DNA of 64,000 nucleotides from Caulobacter endophyticus (GCF_003116815.1 NZ_QDKQ01000056.1:102118-166117), one strand, 5' to 3'. Shown: positions 48,254-57,481, counted from the first letter of the stretch. Notes: generated by a model not told the origin, from the sequence alone. A program made the numbers and translations.

Positions 48254-48383
48254 CGGGGGCGCGCTCCAGAAATCCGCCCGCGAGTCGGGCCCTTCCCTCC
48301 CCGCTTAGCATTTTCGTTCGAGGCGCGGACGGATTTGACCTGGAGCAGTTGCGTCTCAGTCGCGACACGACAACATTGGACCC

Positions 48384-48983
48384 ATGACCGATACCGCTCT
48401 TGCTCAAGCCCCGTCCCTCGCCAAGCGCCTGAAGGCCGGAACCGAAGCGACGCACGATCGACTCGACAAGAGCATCATGGCCGGCCAGCCCTTTGCCGAC
48501 CGCGAGCGCTACGGACGGTTCCTCGAGGTGCAGTACCGATTCCACCGCGATATCGACGGCCTGTACCAGCGTCCTGAGCTCGCCGACCGCCTGCCCGACC
48601 TCGACGGCCGCCGCCGCATGGCACAGATCGCCGCCGATCGCGCCGACCTTGGCCTGCCCGCCCTGGCCGACCTGCCGCCGCCGGCCTTCACCGCCGACGC
48701 CGAGCCCGACCTCGCCACGGCGTTTGGCTGGCTGTACGTGGCCGAGGGCTCGAACCTGGGGGCGGCGTTCCTCTTCAAGGCGGCCGCCAGGCTCGGCCTG
48801 GACGAGACGCTCGGCGCGCGCCACCTTGCGGGTCATCCTGACGGCCGCGCCGTCCACTGGCGCCAGTTCACCGCCGCGCTCGACGCGGCCGGGCTGGACG
48901 AGGCGGGCGAAGCACGCGCCATCGCCGGCGCGGACGCCGCCTTCTCAAGGGTGCAGGCCTATGTCGACGCCGCCTTCGGCTGA
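48384..48983 (+). CDS. biliverdin-producing heme oxygenase
   Basis: The 199-residue all-helical protein has the proximal heme histidine region RLKAGTEATHDRLDKSIM (His24) and the distal helix GWLYVAEGSNLGAAFLF with the GxxxG-type kink. It opens heme to biliverdin, Fe and CO, in iron acquisition or bilin supply for bacteriophytochromes; no phytochrome is nearby. It overlaps the DUF454 gene by 23 bases. Confidence 0.92.
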   Translation: MTDTALAQAPSLAKRLKAGTEATHDRLDKSIMAGQPFADRERYGRFLEVQYRFHRDIDGLYQRPELADRLPDLDGRRRMAQIAADRADLGLPALADLPPPAFTADAEPDLATAFGWLYVAEGSNLGAAFLFKAAARLGLDETLGARHLAGHPDGRAVHWRQFTAALDAAGLDEAGEARAIAGADAAFSRVQAYVDAAFG

Positions 48984-49404
48984 ACCGCCTTCCCTGGAGA
49001 TCGACGAGCCGCCGACGGCCCTGCCGAGTTCGCGCGGCCTGCGTGTCGGCTATCTGCTGGCCGGCTTCGCGTTCACGGGCCTGGGCATAGCCGGCGCCTT
49101 TCTGCCGCTGTTGCCCACGACCATCTTCCTGATCCTGGCGGCCGGATGCTTTGGCAAGTCCTCGCCCAGGCTGGAGGCGTGGCTGCTGAACCATCCGCGC
49201 TTTGGCCCCTCGATCCGCGCGTGGCGGGCGAACGGCGCGATCCCGCGCAAGGCCAAGGTGCTGGCCTGCATGGGCATGGCCGGCGGCATGGCGGTGTTCC
49301 TGATCGCCGCGCGCCCCAAGCTCTGGCTGGGCCTGCTGGTCGGCGCGGTCATGGCGGCCTGCGCGGCCTTCGTGGTCTCCCGCCCGGCTCCGCCGACGGC
49401 CTGA
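48961..49404 (+). CDS. DUF454 (YbaN-like) membrane protein
   Basis: The ATG at 48961 lies inside heme oxygenase. The 147-residue protein has a Pro-rich N-terminus and about three membrane helices, with the DUF454 motif LGIAGAFLPLLPTTIFLILAAGCFGKSSPRLEAWLLNHPRFG. Function unknown; it sits with heme genes in several bacteria, and the overlap suggests coupled translation. Confidence 0.9.
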   Translation: MSTPPSAEPPSLEIDEPPTALPSSRGLRVGYLLAGFAFTGLGIAGAFLPLLPTTIFLILAAGCFGKSSPRLEAWLLNHPRFGPSIRAWRANGAIPRKAKVLACMGMAGGMAVFLIAARPKLWLGLLVGAVMAACAAFVVSRPAPPTA

Positions 49405-49474
49405 GCCAAGCGCTACGCTAGGAACGGGCTAAGCGTCCCGACGGTTTTCTTCCGACAGCCAGAAGGAGGAAGCC

Positions 49475-49669
49475 ATGTCCAAGGCCCCGCCCATTCCGCC
49501 GGAACAACGCGCCTTCAAGGGCCAGAAGCCCGATATCGAAGGCCACGCCAGCGCCGAAGGCCTGCAATCGCCCGATCCCGGCAACGCCGACGTGAACCTG
49601 TCCGAACAGGGCCGGCACGGGAACCTGCGCCAGAACACGACCCATTCGGGCAACGTGCAGGATCGCTAG
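49475..49669 (+). CDS. small hydrophilic protein (64 aa)
   Basis: The protein is charged and Gly/Pro/Asn-rich (PPIPPEQRAFKGQKPDIEGHAS..., ending RQNTTHSGNVQDR) without a predicted fold. It is probably disordered. It looks like a small conserved protein of Caulobacterales, judging by general similarity I remember, so treat that as weak. The ribosome site GGAGG precedes the ATG; a 1-base gap separates its stop from the convergent next gene. Confidence 0.75.
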   Translation: MSKAPPIPPEQRAFKGQKPDIEGHASAEGLQSPDPGNADVNLSEQGRHGNLRQNTTHSGNVQDR

Positions 49670-49670
49670 A

Positions 49671-50240
49671 TCAACCCTTCAGGGGCCAGCGCCCGAGCAC
49701 GATGTGCCGGGTCTGGCCCAGCAGGCTGTGGATCAGCACGAACTCGCCGACCGTCCACGACACCGGCTCCACCGGCGTCTCCGGCGCCAGGGCGCGGTCG
49801 TAGAGCAGCGTCACGTGCGGATTGAACTGCCTGGCGACCTGCTTGCCCAGGCCCGCATGGGCCATGGCCAGGCCCAGGGCCTTCTGAAAGCCATGCAGGC
49901 TCGAAAGCCCATCTCTGCCCTGCAGCGTGAACGGGTTGTTTCCACGGTTGTTGAAGCTGGCGGCGCGATCGAAGACCACCTCGAACGGCGCGGCGGTCGA
50001 CGCCGCCTCGCCGGCCTCCAGCGCCTGAGCGACGACGCCGCGCGGCAGGCCGGCATAGTCGCCGATGTGGTGCAGGGTCACATGGAAGCGATCCGGCGTC
50101 AGCGGCGCGCCGGCAAGGCCAAGGCGGCCCTTCAGGTCACGAGTCCGGCCGGCGATCGCCTCGGCGACGGGGGCCTGCGGAAAGATCCCGAAGAACAGGC
50201 GATCGGACGGCGGGACGTCCAGCTCGGGAAACAGCGACAT
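49671..50240 (-). CDS. RNA 2',3'-cyclic phosphodiesterase (2'-5' RNA ligase family)
   Basis: The 189-residue 2H phosphoesterase has both catalytic HxT motifs, HVTLHHIGDY (about residue 54) and HVTLLYD (about residue 146). The N-terminus LFFGIFPQAPVAEAI is typical of LigT/ThpR. The likely reaction is hydrolysis of 2',3'-cyclic phosphate ends. The RNA substrate is unknown. Confidence 0.92.
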   Translation of the reverse strand: MSLFPELDVPPSDRLFFGIFPQAPVAEAIAGRTRDLKGRLGLAGAPLTPDRFHVTLHHIGDYAGLPRGVVAQALEAGEAASTAAPFEVVFDRAASFNNRGNNPFTLQGRDGLSSLHGFQKALGLAMAHAGLGKQVARQFNPHVTLLYDRALAPETPVEPVSWTVGEFVLIHSLLGQTRHIVLGRWPLKG

Positions 50241-50321
50241 GGCGAGAATCGGCGGCCGTTGAAGGGTGGCTCGCCTTATGGCGCCGGAGCGGACGGCTGT
50301 CGCCGCCCGCCCTGCCCTGGA

Positions 50322-51026
50322 CTACGGGCGCGCCGGGATGTTGAGGCCGCGCTGCACCGCCGGACGGGCGAGGCCCCGCTCCAGCCAGGCCGGCACGTTC
50401 TTCAGGCTCTTGAAGTCTACGAGTTCGCCCGCCTCGTAGAAGCCGACCAGGTTGCGCACCCAGCCCAGCGTGGCGACGTCGGCGATAGTGTAGTCCTCGC
50501 CCATCAGCCAGTCGCGGCCTTCCAGGCGGGTCTCCAGCACGCCCAGCAGACGCTGGCTCTCGGCGCGATAACGCTCCAGCGGGCGCTTGTCCTCGTACTC
50601 GCGGCCGGCGAACTTGTGGAAGAAGCCCAGTTGCCCGAACATCGGGCCGACGGCGGCCATCTGGAAGAACACCCACTGCAGGGTCTCGTAGCGCGCGGCC
50701 GGGTCGGCCGGCAGCAGCTTGCCGGTCTTCTCGGCCAGATAGACGAGGATCGCGCCGCTCTCGAACAGGGCCAGCGGCCTGCCGCCCGGACCGTCGGGAT
50801 CGATGATGGCCGGGATCTTGCCGTTGGGGTTCAGGCTGAGGAATTCCGGCGTCCAGGTCTCGTTCTTGCCGATGTCGATCAGGTGCGGCTCGTAGGGCAG
50901 GCCTACCTCCTCCAGCATGATCGACACCTTCACGCCGTTGGGCGTGGGCAGCGAATAGAGCTGGATGCGGTCAGGATGGGCGGCGGGCCAGCGGCTGGCG
51001 ATCGGGAAGGCCGAGAGATCGGACAT
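50322..51026 (-). CDS. glutathione S-transferase
   Basis: The start at 51026 gives 234 residues. The thioredoxin-like N-terminal domain (IQLYSLPTPNGVKVSIMLEEVGLPYEPHLIDIGKNETWTPEFLSLNPNGKIPAIID..LFESGAILVYLAEKTGKL) resembles the YfcG/YghU type. The helical C-terminal domain follows (YTIADVATLGWV). Substrate unknown. The extension to 51074 lacks a start. Confidence 0.93.
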   Translation of the reverse strand: MSDLSAFPIASRWPAAHPDRIQLYSLPTPNGVKVSIMLEEVGLPYEPHLIDIGKNETWTPEFLSLNPNGKIPAIIDPDGPGGRPLALFESGAILVYLAEKTGKLLPADPAARYETLQWVFFQMAAVGPMFGQLGFFHKFAGREYEDKRPLERYRAESQRLLGVLETRLEGRDWLMGEDYTIADVATLGWVRNLVGFYEAGELVDFKSLKNVPAWLERGLARPAVQRGLNIPARP

Positions 51027-51119
51027 GGAAGCTCCTGCGAAGGGTCCCGGTCGATATAGGCGCCGCCGGAGCAAGGCCCAGCCCCCTACCGCAACTTTAT
51101 TTGTTTCAGTTATCCCAGT

Positions 51120-51383
51120 TCAGTCGCGCGCGGCCGAGCGCAGGATGAAGCCCAGGATCTCGGCGACGGCGACATAGAGCGCCTCGGGAATCTCCTCCTC
51201 CATCGGGATGGTCGACAGGGCTTGGGCCAGGGCCGGGTTCTCCTCCAGCGGCACGCCATGCTCGCGGGCGGTTTCGACGATCTTGTCGCCTACCCAGCCA
51301 CGGCCGCTGGCGACCACGCGCGGGGCGTTCGGCTCGTCGTAGCGCAAGGCGACGGCGATGCGGGGACCCGAGACGCGGGTCAT
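51120..51383 (-). CDS. FlhB C-terminal-domain-like protein (EscU/YscU/HrcU family)
   Basis: The 87-residue protein matches only the cytoplasmic export-switch domain of FlhB (GPRIAVALRYDEPNAPRVVASGRGWVGDKIVETAREHGVPLEENPALAQALSTIPMEEEIPEALYVAVAEILGFI). It lacks the membrane part. The NPTH cleavage loop is replaced by a different segment (EENPALA downstream of the conserved region). Such short FlhB homologues are known in several bacteria, usually next to a FliK-like gene, as here (ATGA overlap with the preceding gene). Its role in flagellar export is not established. Confidence 0.85.
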   Translation of the reverse strand: MTRVSGPRIAVALRYDEPNAPRVVASGRGWVGDKIVETAREHGVPLEENPALAQALSTIPMEEEIPEALYVAVAEILGFILRSAARD

Positions 51384-53008
51384 GTGGCCTGGTCCAGGAA
51401 GCGGCCGGGCGCGGATGGCGCGGCGACCGGCGGTGCGGCGGCGTGGAAGGCGACCTCCGGCTCCAGGGCGGCCTCGCGCAGGGCGGCGTTCAGCATTTCC
51501 TCGCCGCCGCGCAGGCGCGCCATCGACTCGGACCGCTCGGCCCACAGCGAGACCCGGGCCCGTTCGCCGGTCAGCGCCAATTGGACGTCGATGCGGCCCA
51601 TGGGCTCGACGTCGAGCGAGAAGCGGACCTTCCAGGTGCGGGCCTCGCCCGGACCGCCGGCGGCCCCGCCCCCGCCGCCGTCGCGGCTGATCTCGAACTG
51701 GGCCACGGCGCTGCCCTGCGGCGTGGCGAAGGGCACATCAAACACCCAGCGCGGGCCGGGCCGGTCCTCGACGGGGCGGCCGTCGGCCGGGCGCGCGGCC
51801 TCGGCCCGTTCGGGCAGCGAAGCGGCCTGCAGGAGTTCCTGGCGGGCCAGGGCCGCGTCGACGCCCTTGGCGAGCTGCTGGGCGACCGCGGCGGGCGCGG
51901 CGTTGGGGGCAAGGGTCGAGGGCGCGGCCGGCTGGGCCACGACCGGTCCGCCGGCGAACGGCGGCGGCGGACCCTTGCCGGGCGGCGGGGCCAGCGGCGT
52001 CATGAGCGGACGCGCGACAGGCGCCTCCTCGAAGCCGGCGGCGGCCTCCTGGGCCAGGACGAACAGGGCGGCGGCAGGCTGGGCCGCCTGCTGCGGAGCC
52101 GGACGCGGCGCCACGGCGGCCAGGAAGCGGGCGACGGGCGTCTCGGCCCCTTCGGGCTGCGCCGGGACAGGCGCGGCGGGCGGCCGAGCTTCAGCCTCGA
52201 CGGCGGCCTGGGCGGGATTGGGCTGAGGCGCGGACAAGGCGGCCGCCTGCGCTCCGACCTGCGGCGCCGGCGCGCCGAGCGTCTGAGGCGAAGGCGAAGG
52301 AGGCTGTGGCGTGTTCGTGGGCGTCTGGGGCGGTAAGGCGCTCGGCGCCTGGCCTGTCGGCCCGGCTGTCGTCGCCGGCGTGGCGGGACCGGCCTGGACG
52401 CTCCAGCTGGCCACGGCAGCGCGCAGCACCAGCATGGCGGCCTTCAGGTCCTTGGCGGCCAGGGGCGCGGCGCCCGGCGCGGGGGCCTCCTCGGCCAGGC
52501 GGCTTTCCATGAACAGGCCCGAGCGGCCAAAGGCCTGGCGGATCTCGCCGGCGGTCACGGCTCCGTCGATCGGCGAGCGCAGAGCCAGCATGTTGGCGGC
52601 GGCCTGGCGCACCAGGGCGGGCGCCTGGGGCGATGTCGAGACCCGCTCCAGGTCGGCCAACAGCGGGGCCATGCCGCCCTGGGCGGCGGCGGCGCGGCCG
52701 ACCATGTCGGAGACGACCTTAGCCTGAACGGTGGAGCTGGAGAGCAGGATCTCACGGGCCTGGCCGGTGGTCCCGCCCTTCAGCAGGCTTTCCACCGTGT
52801 CTGGAGCATCGTGCGCGGCGCCCGCCTGCACCGCAATCTTGCCAAGGGCCTCGGTCGCCTCGGCCATCGCCATCTGGGCCAGCATGGCCGGCGGCGGCAG
52901 GCCCGCCTGTCCCGTCTGGCCGCCCTGCGGACCGGCGGGCGCGATCGTCGCCGCCGGCTGCACCGAGGCGAGACTGGGAACAACGGGTCCGAGCGACTGA
53001 ACCGACAC
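51380..53008 (-). CDS. FliK-like hook-length control family protein
   Basis: The 542-residue protein is Ala/Pro/Gln-rich and poorly structured for most of its length (about 200-410), with a folded C-terminal Flg_hook-type domain (about 430-515: VAQFEISRDGG..., KVRFSLDVEPMGRIDVQLALTGERARVSLWAERSESMARLRGG). FliK regulates the length of the flagellar hook and the export switch. Next to an FlhB-C-like gene, but no other flagellar gene lies around it, so it may not be the main FliK. Confidence 0.8.
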   Translation of the reverse strand: MSVQSLGPVVPSLASVQPAATIAPAGPQGGQTGQAGLPPPAMLAQMAMAEATEALGKIAVQAGAAHDAPDTVESLLKGGTTGQAREILLSSSTVQAKVVSDMVGRAAAAQGGMAPLLADLERVSTSPQAPALVRQAAANMLALRSPIDGAVTAGEIRQAFGRSGLFMESRLAEEAPAPGAAPLAAKDLKAAMLVLRAAVASWSVQAGPATPATTAGPTGQAPSALPPQTPTNTPQPPSPSPQTLGAPAPQVGAQAAALSAPQPNPAQAAVEAEARPPAAPVPAQPEGAETPVARFLAAVAPRPAPQQAAQPAAALFVLAQEAAAGFEEAPVARPLMTPLAPPPGKGPPPPFAGGPVVAQPAAPSTLAPNAAPAAVAQQLAKGVDAALARQELLQAASLPERAEAARPADGRPVEDRPGPRWVFDVPFATPQGSAVAQFEISRDGGGGGAAGGPGEARTWKVRFSLDVEPMGRIDVQLALTGERARVSLWAERSESMARLRGGEEMLNAALREAALEPEVAFHAAAPPVAAPSAPGRFLDQAT

Positions 53009-53078
53009 AGGCGAACTCCACGGCGCGCCAGGGCGCGCAGGGTTTCCGCGAGATTAATCCACAGGCGTGAAGCGGGTC

Positions 53079-54266
53079 TTAAGCCGTTTTGGCGGTTCGC
53101 TTTTCCAGGAACGCGAGCAGCGCGTCGGCGGCGGCTTCGGCCGGATCGGGCATGCCGCGCCCCAGCTGGTCCAGGGCGGCGTACTGCTCGGCCACCTGCC
53201 GATCGCGCAGCGCCGGATCATCGAGCCGCATGGACAGCTGGGCCGCCAATCGCTCGCCGGTGCAGTCGTGCTGCAGGAGCTCGGGCGCGACCTCGCGGTC
53301 GGCGGCGATGTTGAACAGCGTCACCCAGCGCGGCGTCATCAGGCGCTTGAGCAGGCTGTAGGTGATCGCGCCGATCCTGTAGCCGACCACCATCGGCGCG
53401 CCCGCCAGGGCCAGCTCGATGGTCACCGTGCCGCTGCAGGCCAGGGCCACTGTGGCGGCCTTCATGGCGTCGTCCTTGGCCTGATCATCCTCGATGACGT
53501 GGGCGCGGAACGGCCAGCCGGCGACGCGCGCCTTGACCGCCGCCGCCACCGTCTGGGCGGCCGGCACGACGACGTGCAGGTTCGGACGATCGGCCTTCAG
53601 GATGCGGACGGCGTCCTCGAAAGCAGGCAGAACACGCTCGATCTCGGACGGACGGCTGCCCGGCAGGACGGCCAGGATCGGATCGTCCGGCCCCGCCCCG
53701 ATCGCCGCCCGCGCCCGGGCGGCGTCGGCGGCGCCGAAATCGCGGGCCAGGGCCGGATTGCCGACGAAGACGCTGGGCAGCCCCACCGCGTCGAAGAACG
53801 GCTTGTCCATCGGCTGGGTGGCCAGCAGCAGGTCAACGGCCTCGGCCAGGGTCTTGGCCCGTCCAGGACGCGAGGCCCAGACCTGGGGCGCGACATACTT
53901 GATCAGCGCCATCGACGGGTCCAGCGCCCGCAGGCGCTTGGCCAGGCGGATGTTGAAGCCCCAGGAGTCGATCAGCACGGCCACGTCGGGCTTTTCGCGC
54001 ACGGCCAGGGCCTCGACGTCCTTCAGCCGGCGCAGCACCCGCGGATAGGCCTTGAGGCCCTCGAACAGGCCCAGGATCGACAGCTCGGCGATGTCGAAAG
54101 GGCTCTGGACGCCCTCGGCCGCCATGCGCGCGCCGCCCAGGCCGACGAAGCGCACCTGGTCGCCCAGCCGGGCGCGCAGGGCCTTGGCCAGGCCCGCGCC
54201 GAGATTGTCGCCCGAGGCCTCGGCCGCGATCAGCATGACCGTCAGCGGCCGGGGGGAAGGCATCAC
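53079..54266 (-). CDS. lpxB: lipid-A-disaccharide synthase
   Basis: The 395-residue glycosyltransferase (family GT19) has MLIAAEASGDNLGAGLAKAL near the start, KYVAPQVWASRPGRAKTLAE, AVLPGSRPSEIERVLPAFE and the C-terminal ALACSGTVTIELALAGAPMVVGYR. It joins UDP-diacylglucosamine and lipid X. The start overlaps the lpxI stop by ATGA. Confidence 0.96.
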   Translation of the reverse strand: MMPSPRPLTVMLIAAEASGDNLGAGLAKALRARLGDQVRFVGLGGARMAAEGVQSPFDIAELSILGLFEGLKAYPRVLRRLKDVEALAVREKPDVAVLIDSWGFNIRLAKRLRALDPSMALIKYVAPQVWASRPGRAKTLAEAVDLLLATQPMDKPFFDAVGLPSVFVGNPALARDFGAADAARARAAIGAGPDDPILAVLPGSRPSEIERVLPAFEDAVRILKADRPNLHVVVPAAQTVAAAVKARVAGWPFRAHVIEDDQAKDDAMKAATVALACSGTVTIELALAGAPMVVGYRIGAITYSLLKRLMTPRWVTLFNIAADREVAPELLQHDCTGERLAAQLSMRLDDPALRDRQVAEQYAALDQLGRGMPDPAEAAADALLAFLEKRTAKTA

Positions 54267-55096
54267 CGCGGCTCGACGCCGTAGACGAAGAGACCCAGGT
54301 CGTCGGCGCAGGCGATCACCTGGTCGCGGTCGACGATCAGCAGGCGGCCGGCCTCGCCGACCACGCCGGCCAGGCCGGCCCGCGCCGCACGCTGGATGGT
54401 GGCCACGCCGATGGTGGGCAGGTCGACCTTGGTCTCCTGGATCGGCTTGGGCGCCTTGGCCAGGACGCCCTTGGGCGCCTCGGGACAGCCGCGCACGGCC
54501 TGCGGCAGGTCGGCGACCCGGCGCAGCATGGCGTCGGTGCCTTCCTGGGCCTCGACGGCCAGAACGAGGCCGTCGCAGACCACGGCCCCCTGCCCCACGT
54601 CCAGCCCGCCAATGGCGCGGGCCACGGTCAGGGCCCGGTCGATATCGGCGCCGTGCTGCTCGCGCGGGGCGTAGCGGCCCAGGGGGCCGGCCTGCAGGGT
54701 CATCTCGCCGCGCACCTCGTGGGCGCCCTCGACGATGAAGCCTTCCTTCTCGAACTCGGTCAGCACGCGGCGCAGCAGGGCGTCGTCACCCTCGCGCGCG
54801 GCCTTGATCAGGCCGGGCAGCACCTTCACGCCCCGGAAGTCGGGGATCAGCGCCGAGAAGTCCGGGCGATCGACGACGCCGGCGAAGCAGACAGCCTCGC
54901 AGCCCTCCTCCTTCAGCGCCTTGAAGGCCTTGCCGAACTCGGCGATGCCCACCTCGGCGCCGGGATACTGCTCCAGCGACGGATCGGCGAAGCCCCGCAC
55001 CCGCATCACCGAGAACGGCCGTCCGGCGCGCTCGCAATGGGCGGCCAGTTCGATCGGCAGGGCCCCGCCGCCGGCGATCAGTCCAAGCTTGCGCAA
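54263..55096 (-). CDS. lpxI: UDP-2,3-diacylglucosamine pyrophosphatase LpxI
   Basis: The 277-residue enzyme hydrolyses UDP-2,3-diacylglucosamine to lipid X; it replaces LpxH in alphaproteobacteria. The TTG at 55096, 2 bases after the lpxA stop, gives MRKLGLIAGGGALPIELAAHCERAGR. The remembered Caulobacter LpxI starts MRKLGLIAGGGALP and the present frame fits it closely, with GQGAVVCDGLVLAVEAQEGTDAML and KAPKPIQETKVDLPTIGV. The enzyme belongs to the metal-dependent DUF1009 family. Confidence 0.95.
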   Translation of the reverse strand: MRKLGLIAGGGALPIELAAHCERAGRPFSVMRVRGFADPSLEQYPGAEVGIAEFGKAFKALKEEGCEAVCFAGVVDRPDFSALIPDFRGVKVLPGLIKAAREGDDALLRRVLTEFEKEGFIVEGAHEVRGEMTLQAGPLGRYAPREQHGADIDRALTVARAIGGLDVGQGAVVCDGLVLAVEAQEGTDAMLRRVADLPQAVRGCPEAPKGVLAKAPKPIQETKVDLPTIGVATIQRAARAGLAGVVGEAGRLLIVDRDQVIACADDLGLFVYGVEPR

Positions 55097-55098
55097 GA

Positions 55099-55893
55099 TC
55101 AGACCTCGCGCTCGGGCAGGCACAGCGGACGGTTGCCGTCGGCGCGGATGAAGTCGACGATCTCCATCACCTCGGGCGTGGCCGAATAGGTCTCGACCAC
55201 GTCGTCCAAGCGCTCCTGGAAGGTGCCTTCGTCGGCGAACATCAGGCGGTAGGCCGCGCGCAGGGCGTTGATCGTCTCGCGCGAGAAGCCCCGGCGCTTG
55301 AGGCCCACCAGATTCAGCCCCTCCAGGTGAGCGTGGTTGCCCCACACCGAACCATAGGGAATCACGTCCTTGGTCACCGCCGCCAGACCGCCGATGAAGC
55401 TGTAGCGGCCGACGCGCGAGAACTGGTGGATGGCCGCCAGGCCGCCCACGAACACGAAGTTGCCGACGTCGACATGGCCGCCCAGGGTCGCGCCCTTGGC
55501 CAGCACGACATTGTCGCCGACCGCGCAGTCGTGGGCCACGTGGGCCTCGGCCATGAAGAAGCCGTCGGCGCCGATCGTGGTCACCCCACGGCCCGAGGCC
55601 GTGCCGGTGTTCATCGTCACCTGCTCGCGGATGACGTTGCGCGGACCGATGACCAGCTGCGTACGCTCGCCCTTGTAGCCCAGGTGCTGCGGCGGGCCGC
55701 CCAGGGCGGAAAAGGCGTGGACGACGGTGTCCTCGCCGACGGTGGTGACGCCATCGACCACCACGTGCGACAGCAGGCGCACGCGGGCCTGCAGGGTCAC
55801 GTCCGGGCCGACGATGCAGAACGGCCCGATTTCGACGCCTTCGCCCAGCTTGGCGCCGGCGTCGACGATGGCGGTCGGATGGATTTTCGTCAT
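55099..55893 (-). CDS. lpxA: UDP-N-acetylglucosamine acyltransferase
   Basis: The start at 55893 gives 264 residues of left-handed beta-helix hexapeptides ([58 protein letters not shown] with the catalytic His). The helical C-terminal part ([27 protein letters not shown]) is typical. It is the first acylation step of lipid A. ATGA overlap with fabZ; TTG of lpxI follows. Confidence 0.97.
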   Translation of the reverse strand: MTKIHPTAIVDAGAKLGEGVEIGPFCIVGPDVTLQARVRLLSHVVVDGVTTVGEDTVVHAFSALGGPPQHLGYKGERTQLVIGPRNVIREQVTMNTGTASGRGVTTIGADGFFMAEAHVAHDCAVGDNVVLAKGATLGGHVDVGNFVFVGGLAAIHQFSRVGRYSFIGGLAAVTKDVIPYGSVWGNHAHLEGLNLVGLKRRGFSRETINALRAAYRLMFADEGTFQERLDDVVETYSATPEVMEIVDFIRADGNRPLCLPEREV

Positions 55894-56366
55894 TTCGTCG
55901 GGGTCTCCACGACCATGGCGGCGAACTCGACCTCGGCGGCGACCTTGTCGCCGATCTTGGCCACGCCCTTGAACTTGAAGATGCTGGAACGCGCGCGCAG
56001 CACCTCGACCTCCATGCGCAGGACGTCGCCCGGGCGCACGGGGTTGCGGAAGCGGGCGTTGTCGACCGACATGAAGAAGATCGTCTTGCCGGCGGTGTCG
56101 ACTTCCAGCGACTTGCTCATCAGCACCGCGCCCGTCTGGGCCAGGGCCTCGATGATCAGCACGCCGGGCATCACCGGATTGCCCGGGAAGTGGCCCTGGA
56201 AGAACGGCTCGTTCACCGTCACGCACTTGATGCCGACGATCGACTTGTGGGGCTCGTAGGCCTCGGCGCGGTCGACCAGCAGGAACGGGTAGCGGTGCGG
56301 GATCCGGTTGAGGATCTCGGCGATGTCGATGTCGGTCTGCGGGGCCGCGGTTTCGGTCTGGCTCAT
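55890..56366 (-). CDS. fabZ: 3-hydroxyacyl-ACP dehydratase FabZ
   Basis: The start at 56366 gives 158 residues. The hot-dog fold motifs are clear: [17 protein letters not shown] and the catalytic His in [23 protein letters not shown]. FabZ dehydrates 3-hydroxyacyl-ACP and sits between lpxD and lpxA in many Gram-negatives, balancing fatty acid and lipid A supply. It overlaps both neighbours by ATGA. Confidence 0.97.
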   Translation of the reverse strand: MSQTETAAPQTDIDIAEILNRIPHRYPFLLVDRAEAYEPHKSIVGIKCVTVNEPFFQGHFPGNPVMPGVLIIEALAQTGAVLMSKSLEVDTAGKTIFFMSVDNARFRNPVRPGDVLRMEVEVLRARSSIFKFKGVAKIGDKVAAEVEFAAMVVETPTK

Positions 56367-57388
56367 GCCTCGTCTTTCATCCCCCGGCTGCGCGCGCTGC
56401 GCGACAGCCATGCGGTTTCTCGCAGCCACCGTTTGATCGGTCGCGCGGGAAACCCTGTCCATGTCTCGCCCGCCGGCACGTCCTTGAACACCGAGGCCGA
56501 AGCCCCGATGCTGGCGCCGGGGCCGATCGTCAAGTGGTCGGCTACGCCGGCCTTGCCGCCGAAGGCGACGCCGTCGCCGACGACCGTGGTGCCCGACAGC
56601 CCGGTATAGGCCGCCAACACGCAGTTGCGGCCCAGCTGCACGTTGTGCGCAACATGGACCAGATTGTCGATCTTGGTGTTCTCGCCCACCGTGGTGTCGT
56701 CGAAGGCGCCGCGATCGATGCAGCTGTTGGCGCCGAGCGTCACGCCGTCCTGCAGGACTACGCGGCCCAGCTGCGGCAGGTCGACCACGCCCCTGGCGCC
56801 GGGAGCTGCGCCAAAGCCCGCCTCCCCGACCACCGAGCCGGCGTGCAGGCTGACCCGGTCGCCGATCAGGGCGAAGCCGACCACGGCGTTGGCGCCGATG
56901 AAGCAGTCGCGGCCAATGGCGACGCCCGGGCCGACGACGGCGCCGGGGCTGATCGTCGTGCCCCGCCCGATGCGGGCGTCCTGGCCGATGATAACGCCCG
57001 GCGACAGGCGCACGCCCTCCTCCAGCACGGCGGAAGGGTGAATGGCGGGAGCGCCGGCCTCGTGGCGGCGCGGGGTATGGAGAAGAGCGGTCGCGGCGGC
57101 CCAGGCGGCCTGCGGATGCGGGGTCAGCAATACGGCGCAGCCGTCCGGCGCGAACTCGCGGTGCTGCGGGCGCATGAAGATCGCCCCAGCCTTGCAGGCC
57201 GACAGGTTCTTGGCCCGGCGAGGATCGGAAAGGAAGGAGACGGCGTCAGCACCCGCGTCGTCCAGCGGCGCGACGGTGGCGATCAGACGCTCGCCCAGGG
57301 TCGGATCAGCCAGCTCGGCCCCGCCGACGGCGGCAAGGGCGGACACGGAAACCGGACCCAGGGTCTCGAAAAAGCGGGGGTCCGGCAT
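56363..57388 (-). CDS. lpxD: UDP-3-O-(3-hydroxymyristoyl)glucosamine N-acyltransferase
   Basis: The 341-residue enzyme has an N-terminal uridine-binding domain and a long hexapeptide beta-helix ([26 protein letters not shown] ...). The catalytic histidine lies in the region [17 protein letters not shown]. It adds the second acyl chain in lipid A synthesis. First gene of the lpxD-fabZ-lpxA-lpxI-lpxB run, with promoter-like sequence just upstream. Confidence 0.97.
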   Translation of the reverse strand: MPDPRFFETLGPVSVSALAAVGGAELADPTLGERLIATVAPLDDAGADAVSFLSDPRRAKNLSACKAGAIFMRPQHREFAPDGCAVLLTPHPQAAWAAATALLHTPRRHEAGAPAIHPSAVLEEGVRLSPGVIIGQDARIGRGTTISPGAVVGPGVAIGRDCFIGANAVVGFALIGDRVSLHAGSVVGEAGFGAAPGARGVVDLPQLGRVVLQDGVTLGANSCIDRGAFDDTTVGENTKIDNLVHVAHNVQLGRNCVLAAYTGLSGTTVVGDGVAFGGKAGVADHLTIGPGASIGASASVFKDVPAGETWTGFPARPIKRWLRETAWLSRSARSRGMKDEA

Positions 57389-57436
57389 GCAAACCTCTCG
57401 ACGACGGCCGTCCCGGGAATCGCCCGATACGGACGA

Positions 57437-57468
57437 AGTGTAGGCGGCCCAAAGCCGCTCCGAGTCAA
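57437..57468 (-). promoter_or_regulatory. candidate promoter for lpxD-fabZ-lpxA-lpxI-lpxB
   Basis: On the minus strand TTGACT (57468-57463) and TACACT (57442-57437), 20 bases apart, lie 49 bases before the lpxD start. The -35 element is strong, the spacing a bit long for sigma-70 types. Together with the terminator before it this suggests an independent lpx transcript. Confidence 0.4.
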
Positions 57469-57481
57469 TGCCGTAACGGAA

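Noticed and set aside
48254..48383. Fur box between the ArsC-like gene and heme oxygenase
   Set aside because: A TTGCG...CGCGA arrangement near 48349 is too short and imperfect for a claim; a scored search would be needed.
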